Shown here piece by piece: positions 52,162-57,054 of a stretch of 57,054 bases of DNA; positions within the stretch are counted from its first letter, which is position 1, and every line of letters starts with the position of its first letter. A program made the translations under genes and the position numbers. The notes under the pieces were generated by a model. That model was not told where the DNA came from. It worked only from the letters and a program-made list of their open reading frames with translations, and did not search any database. The stretch covers positions 1-57,054 of the forward strand of contig JAXEXP010000083.1 in NCBI GenBank assembly GCA_034113365.1, given 5' to 3'. Source of the stretch: Spyradocola sp034113365 (lineage in GTDB: Bacteria; Bacillota; Clostridia; Christensenellales; UBA1750).

Positions 52162-53534
52162 TACAGCTTGCCCTCCGCCTTGCGCGTCTCCACCCAGCCG
52201 GAAAGGTTGCGCTGACGCTCGCGCGCGATGGCCAGCGCGCCGCCGGGCACGTCCTTGGTGATGGTGGAGCCCGCGGCGATGTACGCGCCCGCCTCGACGG
52301 AAACGGGCGATACGAGATTGACGTTACAGCCGATGAACGCATCGTCGCCCACGGTGGAGCGGTACTTGCGCTTGCCGTCGTAGTTGGAGAACACCACGCC
52401 GCAGCCCAGGTTGATGTTCTTGCCCAGGTCCGCGTCGCCCACGTAGGTCAGGTGCGACACCTTGGTGCCGTCGCCGATGTTGCTGTTCTTGATCTCCACA
52501 AAGTCGCCGATGCGGCAGTGGTCGCCCACGTTGGCCTTGGGGCGCAGGTAGGCGTTGGGGCCGACGGTGGTGTGGCTGCCCACGCGGCAGTCGATGAGCA
52601 CGGAGGCCTCGACCGTAGTGCCGTCGCCGATGATGGCGTTGCTCATACGGCAGTGGGGCAGTATGGTGCAGTCGCTGCCGATGGCGGTTTCTCCCTGCAG
52701 CGTGCAGCCGGGGTAGACGACGGTGTCCTGCCCGATGGTGACGGTTTCTTCAATATAAGTGTTGTCCGGGTCGATGAGCGTGACGCCCGAGCGCATCAGG
52801 CGCTCGTTGATGCGGCGCTGCATCGCCTTTGCGGCCTGGGAAAGCTGCACCAGGTCGTTGACGCCCATGCAGTCCTCCATCGGCACCACGACGGGCTCGA
52901 TGCGCTCGCCGTCCGCGCGGAGTATGGACACGACGTCGGTCAGGTAATACTCGTGCTGGTTGTTTTCATTCTTGATGCGCGGCAGCGCGGAGAGCAGCGC
53001 TTCGGCGCGGAAGCAGTAGACCGAGGCGTTGATCTCCTTGACGGTCCGCTGCTCGGGGGTGCAGTCGCGGTGCTCCACGATGGCGGAGACTGCGCCGGTG
53101 TCGTCGCGCAGCACACGGCCGTAGCCGGTGGGGTCGTCGGCGATGGCGGTGAGCATTGCGCCCGCGGCGCCGGCCTCGACGGCGTCGCGCATGCGCGCAA
53201 GGTCGGGCGTGCGCAGCAGCGGCATGTCGCCCGCGAGGATGTACACCAGTCCGTCGGCGGGGATGAAGGCCTGCGCGCTCATCACGGCGTGGCCGGTGCC
53301 CCAGCCGGTGGCCTTGTCCTGCACGGCAAAGTCCACGGTGTCGCCCAGGTGGGCGCGCACGCTGTCCGCCGCGTGGCCCACCACGACCACGGGGCGCTCC
53401 ACGCCCAGCTCGCGGGCGATGCGCACGGGATAGTCCACCATTGCGCGGCCGCAGAGGGTGTGCAGCACCTTGTGCACCTTGCTCTTCATGCGCGTGCCTT
53501 CGCCTGCAGCCAGTATGATCGCCGTTGTATTCAT
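52161..53534 (-). CDS. glmU: Bifunctional UDP-N-acetylglucosamine pyrophosphorylase/glucosamine-1-phosphate N-acetyltransferase
   Basis: A 457-residue enzyme that makes UDP-GlcNAc for cell-wall synthesis. The N-terminal uridyltransferase domain opens with IILAAGEGTRMKSKVHKVLH; the C-terminal left-handed beta-helix domain shows hexapeptide repeats and HLTYVGDADLGKNINLGCG with the catalytic His. AAAGGAGCG lies 9 bases before the ATG at 53534; a TTG six bases upstream was not chosen. It leads the glmU-pth-phosphatase-HD transcript. Confidence 0.96.
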   Translation of the reverse strand: MNTTAIILAAGEGTRMKSKVHKVLHTLCGRAMVDYPVRIARELGVERPVVVVGHAADSVRAHLGDTVDFAVQDKATGWGTGHAVMSAQAFIPADGLVYILAGDMPLLRTPDLARMRDAVEAGAAGAMLTAIADDPTGYGRVLRDDTGAVSAIVEHRDCTPEQRTVKEINASVYCFRAEALLSALPRIKNENNQHEYYLTDVVSILRADGERIEPVVVPMEDCMGVNDLVQLSQAAKAMQRRINERLMRSGVTLIDPDNTYIEETVTIGQDTVVYPGCTLQGETAIGSDCTILPHCRMSNAIIGDGTTVEASVLIDCRVGSHTTVGPNAYLRPKANVGDHCRIGDFVEIKNSNIGDGTKVSHLTYVGDADLGKNINLGCGVVFSNYDGKRKYRSTVGDDAFIGCNVNLVSPVSVEAGAYIAAGSTITKDVPGGALAIARERQRNLSGWVETRKAEGKL

Positions 53535-53573
53535 AAGCAAACGCTCCTTTTATGCTATTCTAGCTCTACTATT

Positions 53574-54164
53574 TTACCAGCATTGCGCGGGCAATGCAAT
53601 GGGCTTGATATACTTGAGATAGGTGAGCAGATACCGGTCGTTCAGCGCGACAGTTTCGATCCGGGAGTACGAATAGCGCGAGGGCTTCTCCTCCCAGACG
53701 CCGTCCGCGTCGAATCTGCGCATGGCAAACGCCCGCGCGCCCGCCCGCAGGAGCTTGCCCGCGGCGTAGTCACCAGAATCGCCGTCCGGCTTCAGATAAA
53801 TGGCCAAAACCGCATCCTGCGCCAGCAGATCCCCCAACGCGCTCTGCCAGCTGTCCAGGCGAACGGCGGGGATCTCTCCGATGCGCTCATACAGCCTCTC
53901 GCCCTGCGCGATGCCCTGGCGGAAGTCCGAGTCGATCTCCGCCTCTGCGATGCTGCGCAGCGGGATCAGGCGCAGCCCATTGGGCTGGAAGTCGGGAAAG
54001 CTCGCAAACAGCACGAGCCGCTCCCCCACGCCGAGCACATAGCCACAAATGCCCCAGCCGGGGTCCGCTTTGGAATACAGCGTCACATGCCTGCGCTCCC
54101 GGAGGGTCGTTTGGAGCGTATGCAAGCGCTGTTCCTGTCGTGTCCTTCTCTCCCGTTCTTCCAT
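53574..54164 (-). CDS. Hypothetical protein, 196 residues
   Basis: I do not recognise a family. The frame has codon use like its neighbours and a ribosome binding site (GGGAG). It has no signal peptide or membrane helix. A basic, helical start (EERERRTRQEQRLHTLQ) precedes a mainly beta region with GWGICGYVLGVGERLVLFASF near residue 37 and a LYERIGEIPAVRLD segment. It has few cysteines and no clear catalytic motif. It is 39 bases upstream of glmU on the same strand and may share its transcript. The start may also be GTG at 54167 or 54176. Confidence 0.6.
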   Translation of the reverse strand: MEERERRTRQEQRLHTLQTTLRERRHVTLYSKADPGWGICGYVLGVGERLVLFASFPDFQPNGLRLIPLRSIAEAEIDSDFRQGIAQGERLYERIGEIPAVRLDSWQSALGDLLAQDAVLAIYLKPDGDSGDYAAGKLLRAGARAFAMRRFDADGVWEEKPSRYSYSRIETVALNDRYLLTYLKYIKPIALPAQCW

Positions 54165-54351
54165 CACCGGTTGCACTCCCTTCGTCTCTTCGTTCCGGAT
54201 GGCTTTCTACAGAAATAACCCCCGAGGGGAGCCAAACGTTCCCATCGGGGGCCGGGCGATGCCGCGCACTGCAGTCCCGTCAGGAGGACCCGGGGATGCC
54301 CGAAGGGGGCCGCAGCCCCCTTCGGTTTCCCCGTTCCGGCGGGTGCGCGGG

Positions 54352-55182
54352 TTACTGCTGGTTGAGCAGCCAGGCGGCGGGGTGGACGATGGCGCCCTGC
54401 TGCGCATCCATGGCGTCGGAGACGACGAAGATGGAGCGGATGTCGTCGTAGATGCGGGGGGCGCCCTCCTTGCGGCGCTCCACCATCACGCCAACGCCCA
54501 CCGTAGTCACGTCAAACTCCTGCATCAGCTCTACCATGCCGCGCACGGTGCCGCCGTCCTTGGTAAAGTCGTCCACGATCAGCGCCTTCTGGCCGGGACG
54601 CACGGCGCGCTTGGCCAGCGACATGGTCTTCATCTCGCCGCCCGCGCCGGAGATGTAGTTGATGGTGACCACGGAGCCCTCAAACGCCTTGTGGTCGCGG
54701 CGGGCGATGACCAGCGGCACGCCCAGCGCGCGCGCCACCATCAGCGCAAAGGGGATGCCCTTGGTCTCCACCGTCAGCACGAAGTCGGGCGCGGCGGAAT
54801 AATAGGGCGTGGCCATGATGGCGCCCAGCACCTCCAGCGCGTCGGGCTGGGAGAGTATGTCCTGAATGTAGAGGAAGTTGCCGGGCAGAATGCGGCCGGG
54901 GTCGCTGAGCTGGCGGCACAGCGCATAGACGTAGTCCAGCGCGCCCTGCTGCGTCATCTTGGGCAGGAAGCGCACGCCGCCCGCCGCGCCCGTCACGGTC
55001 TCGATCTCGCCCAGGCCAAACTGGCGGTAGACCTGGCGCAGCAGCTCAATGTCCTCGGAAATGGTGGACTTTGCCGCGTCAAACATGCCGCAGAAGTGGC
55101 TGAGCGTGAAAATATGGTTGGGCGCTGCGGTTAGGATCCGCGACATCGCGCCGATGCGTTCGTTTCTCTTGATCTTGTCCAT
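54352..55182 (-). CDS. purR: Purine regulator PurR
   Basis: A 276-residue PurR of the Bacillus type, with an N-terminal winged-helix domain (residues 1-75) and a C-terminal phosphoribosyltransferase-like domain with the PRPP loop ALIVDDFTKDGGTV. It binds PurBox DNA and is released by PRPP, so it represses purine synthesis when purines are high. GGAGG lies 5 bases before the ATG at 55182; the frame from 55215 lacks a site. murC is divergent. Confidence 0.93.
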   Translation of the reverse strand: MDKIKRNERIGAMSRILTAAPNHIFTLSHFCGMFDAAKSTISEDIELLRQVYRQFGLGEIETVTGAAGGVRFLPKMTQQGALDYVYALCRQLSDPGRILPGNFLYIQDILSQPDALEVLGAIMATPYYSAAPDFVLTVETKGIPFALMVARALGVPLVIARRDHKAFEGSVVTINYISGAGGEMKTMSLAKRAVRPGQKALIVDDFTKDGGTVRGMVELMQEFDVTTVGVGVMVERRKEGAPRIYDDIRSIFVVSDAMDAQQGAIVHPAAWLLNQQ

Positions 55183-55198
55183 GACGTCCTCCGCTAAT

Positions 55199-55218
55199 CC
55201 GAATGTTCGGAACATTAA
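55199..55218. promoter_or_regulatory. PurBox-like operator upstream of purR
   Basis: On the minus strand ATGTTCCGAACATT (55216-55203) contains CCGAAC with the A/T-rich flanks of the PurBox (AWWWCCGAACWWT); CCGAATGTTCGG on the plus strand makes it near-palindromic. It lies between the purR -10 box and start codon, so autorepression is likely. B. subtilis sites usually have two boxes 16-17 bases apart; only one was seen here. Confidence 0.6.
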
Positions 55219-55223
55219 AATCT

Positions 55224-55252
55224 ATTATATGCGTATATTTCCGTAAATTCAA
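55224..55252 (-). promoter_or_regulatory. Promoter of purR
   Basis: On the minus strand, TTGAAT (55252-55247) and TATAAT (55229-55224), 17 bases apart. Confidence 0.75.
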
Positions 55253-55298
55253 GTTCTTAACGTAATTTTCATTCAGTTTTCCGTTAACTTTTGCGCAT

Positions 55299-55327
55299 TT
55301 GTATTTTTACGCGCAATATCGTATAAT
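55299..55327 (+). promoter_or_regulatory. Promoter of murC
   Basis: TTGTAT (55299-55304) and TATAAT (55322-55327), 17 bases apart, 38 bases before the murC start. Confidence 0.75.
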
Positions 55328-55365
55328 ATTGGAAGGGATTTTGCCCGGAACGGAGGATGCGTTTT

Positions 55366-56751
55366 ATGGGAGACATTCGTCTGAGCGACTTTAAGGATAG
55401 ACAGATCCACTTCATCGGCATCGGAGGCAGCTCGATGTCGGGGCTGGCGGAGCTGCTGATCGGGCAGGGCTACCGCGTGCGCGGCGACGACCGCGTGGAG
55501 AGCCACTCCACCGAGAAGCTGCGCCGCGAGGGCGTGGAGGTCATCATCGGCCATGCGGCGGAAAACGTACACGGCGCGGCGCTGGTAGTGTACACGGCGG
55601 CCATTGCCGAGGACAACGTCGAGCGGCAGGAGTGCGTGCGGCTGTCCATCCCGCAGATGGAGCGCGCGGAGCTGCTGGGGCAGCTGGCGGCGGAGTTTGC
55701 ACGGTCCATCGCGGTGTGCGGCACGCACGGCAAGACCACCTCGACCTCGATGCTGGCCACGGTGCTGCTGGAGGCGGGGCTGGACCCCACCATCCACATC
55801 GGCGGCGAGATGGACCGCATCGGCGGCAGCGTGCACGCGGGCAAGGGCGACACCTTCCTGACCGAGGCGTGCGAGTTCAAGGCGAGCTTCCTGACGCTGC
55901 ACCCGACGCTGGCGCTGGTGCTCAACATTGACGCGGATCATCTGGATTTTTACCGCGACATCCAACACATAGAGGACACGTTTGCGATCTTTCTGAACCA
56001 GATCGCGCCGGGCGGCACAGCGATCCTGTGCGGCGACAACGTCCGCGCGCTGTCGATGGCGGGGCGCATCGCAGCCCCGAGCATAAGCTATGCTCTGGAC
56101 AACGCCGAATGCGACTACACGGCCGCGGACATCGAGCACGACGACATGCTGTGCTTCTCCTTCACGCCCCTGGAGCACGGCGAGCCGCTGCCCCGCGTGG
56201 CGCTGCGCGTACCCGGGCGGCACAACGCGCTCAACGCGCTGGGTGTCGTGGCGCTCTGCCGCCGGATGGGTCTGGACGGCGAGGTGATCGCGCGGGGGCT
56301 TTCGGCATTTGCCGGAGCGCACCGCCGCTTCGAGCTGACGTCGGTAGTGGAAGGCGTGAAGCTCTACCACGACTACGGTCACAACCCGGCGGAGTTCCGC
56401 TCCGTGGTGCCCCTGGCCGACGCGGTGGCGGGCGACCACCACCTATTCGTGGTCTGCCAGCCCCACACCTACTCCCGCACCAAGCTGTTATTCAACGACT
56501 ATCTGGCCTGCTTTACCGGCGCGGACACCGTGCTCATCACGGACATCTACGCCGCCCGCGAAAAGGACCCCGGCGACATCCACGCCACCATGCTCGTCGA
56601 CGCCCTCCAGAAAAACAACGTCCCCGCCGTCTATACCCCCGACTTCAACGCCTGCGAAGCCTACCTCCGCACCCACTGGCGCCCCGGCGACGTCGTCATC
56701 ACCCTCGGCTGCGGCAACATCAACCAGCTGAACGACCAGCTGGCGAGGTAG
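55366..56751 (+). CDS. murC: UDP-N-acetylmuramate--L-alanine ligase
   Basis: A 461-residue Mur ligase that adds L-Ala to UDP-MurNAc. The N-terminal domain has HFIGIGGSSMSGLAELL; the ATP-binding motif is CGTHGKTTSTSM; the central domain has NIDADHLDFY, and HNALNALGVVALC with later VKLYHDYGHNP shows the C-terminal part. The ATG at 55366 is 9 bases after CGGAGG; the ATG at 55357 is too close. It is divergent from purR and monocistronic in the visible sequence. Confidence 0.95.
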   Translation: MGDIRLSDFKDRQIHFIGIGGSSMSGLAELLIGQGYRVRGDDRVESHSTEKLRREGVEVIIGHAAENVHGAALVVYTAAIAEDNVERQECVRLSIPQMERAELLGQLAAEFARSIAVCGTHGKTTSTSMLATVLLEAGLDPTIHIGGEMDRIGGSVHAGKGDTFLTEACEFKASFLTLHPTLALVLNIDADHLDFYRDIQHIEDTFAIFLNQIAPGGTAILCGDNVRALSMAGRIAAPSISYALDNAECDYTAADIEHDDMLCFSFTPLEHGEPLPRVALRVPGRHNALNALGVVALCRRMGLDGEVIARGLSAFAGAHRRFELTSVVEGVKLYHDYGHNPAEFRSVVPLADAVAGDHHLFVVCQPHTYSRTKLLFNDYLACFTGADTVLITDIYAAREKDPGDIHATMLVDALQKNNVPAVYTPDFNACEAYLRTHWRPGDVVITLGCGNINQLNDQLAR

Positions 56752-56773
56752 GGTACGACGGGGGAAGGAACGC

Positions 56774-56956
56774 GCTTTCTTTCCTGAGGAAAGAAAGCTG
56801 CGCAAAGAAAGGCATGGATGGTGCGGTGCAAAGGGGGAGCACTGTTCTCTGGCCTACTGGAAAACGCCTCCTGGGGCGGCGTTCTGCGCAAGCAGAACAA
56901 GCCCCCCGGCCGCGCTTCGCGCGGCCGGGGGGCTTCATTTGCCTTACGGCAAATGC
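56774..56956. repeat. Cluster of perfect hairpins after murC
   Basis: Four stems in a row: GCTTTCTTTCC/GGAAAGAAAGC (56774-56798), GTTCTGC GCAA GCAGAAC (56881-56898), a perfect 15-bp stem 56901-56915 with 56919-56933, and CATTTGCC/GGCAAATG (about 56937-56956). The first could end murC transcription but has no T tract. No gene was seen between the murC stop and the window end. Bases from about 56960 on show no feature. Confidence 0.75.
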
Positions 56957-57054
56957 TACGTCAGGAAGGTTTTTTCAGAAGGGCTAGAACACTGCAGTCA
57001 CCACTTAGCAGGTACCATATATGCTCTTCTTTTGCGCAGCTTTTCTTCTCTCAG

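Noticed and set aside
1..57054. CRISPR array, rRNA operon or tRNA gene
   Set aside because: No regularly spaced direct repeats and no recognisable rRNA or tRNA sequence were seen by eye; the direct repeats found are few and widely spaced. A tRNA scan was not possible here.

Overview
The window is a GC-rich (visibly well above 60%) chromosomal segment of a low-GC-clade relative (phylum Bacillota), most likely a gut-type member of class Clostridia such as Oscillospirales or Christensenellales. The evidence is gene order and regulation: an infC-rpmI-rplT operon behind a leader attenuator, a T-box in front of pheST-zapA, a rapZ-whiA-HPr-like cluster, a PurR-type purine regulator, consensus TTGACA/TATAAT promoters, AGGAGG ribosome binding sites and T-tailed terminators. 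The order or family cannot be fixed from the sequence alone. No rRNA, tRNA, CRISPR array, prophage or plasmid function was seen. The first 50 bases (poly-G) and the last bases look like contig ends.

Layout. 0.1-3.8 kb: trmK, a Nif3-like gene, the IF3/L35/L20 operon (infC probably starting at AUC) and an rRNA 2'-O-methyltransferase. 3.8-13 kb: an accessory carbohydrate/redox region with a GH29 fucosidase, a flavoprotein, a PHP hydrolase, an IS5-type remnant, an AraC regulator, a 2-hydroxyacid dehydrogenase, an old-yellow-enzyme protein and an SDR. 13-18 kb: envelope and membrane genes (L,D-transpeptidase, Eis-like acetyltransferase, ECF S-component with a DUF4430 protein, polysaccharide deacetylase, EamA transporter). 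18-28 kb: trmO, GH43-nudC, an aldehyde dehydrogenase, DegV, and an FG-GAP/ThuA/enolase-superfamily group. 27.7-33.3 kb: a long minus-strand group (solute-binding-like protein, murB, MazG-like, rapZ, whiA, HPr-like, alpha/beta hydrolase). 33.6-37.7 kb: T-box-pheS-pheT-zapA. 37.7-50 kb: MFS, HTH-TPR regulator, glycerol-1-phosphate dehydrogenase, MATE, GNAT, an inactive transglutaminase-like lipoprotein, a PrsA-like foldase and mfd. 50.6-56.8 kb: a frameshifted HD gene, a phosphoglycerate-mutase-like gene, pth, glmU, an unknown gene, purR and the divergent murC.

The most unusual items are: a family of composite intergenic repeats in which a 125-240 bp module interrupts a hairpin repeat at the same internal point at three loci; an HPr-like protein next to whiA with Asp in place of the phospho-accepting His15 but with Ser46 kept; a transglutaminase-fold lipoprotein whose catalytic Cys is Asp; and a DUF4430 protein paired with an ECF S-component. 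Most other genes are ordinary housekeeping functions. Long open frames antisense to mfd, pheST and the MATE gene are codon-bias shadows and were left out.
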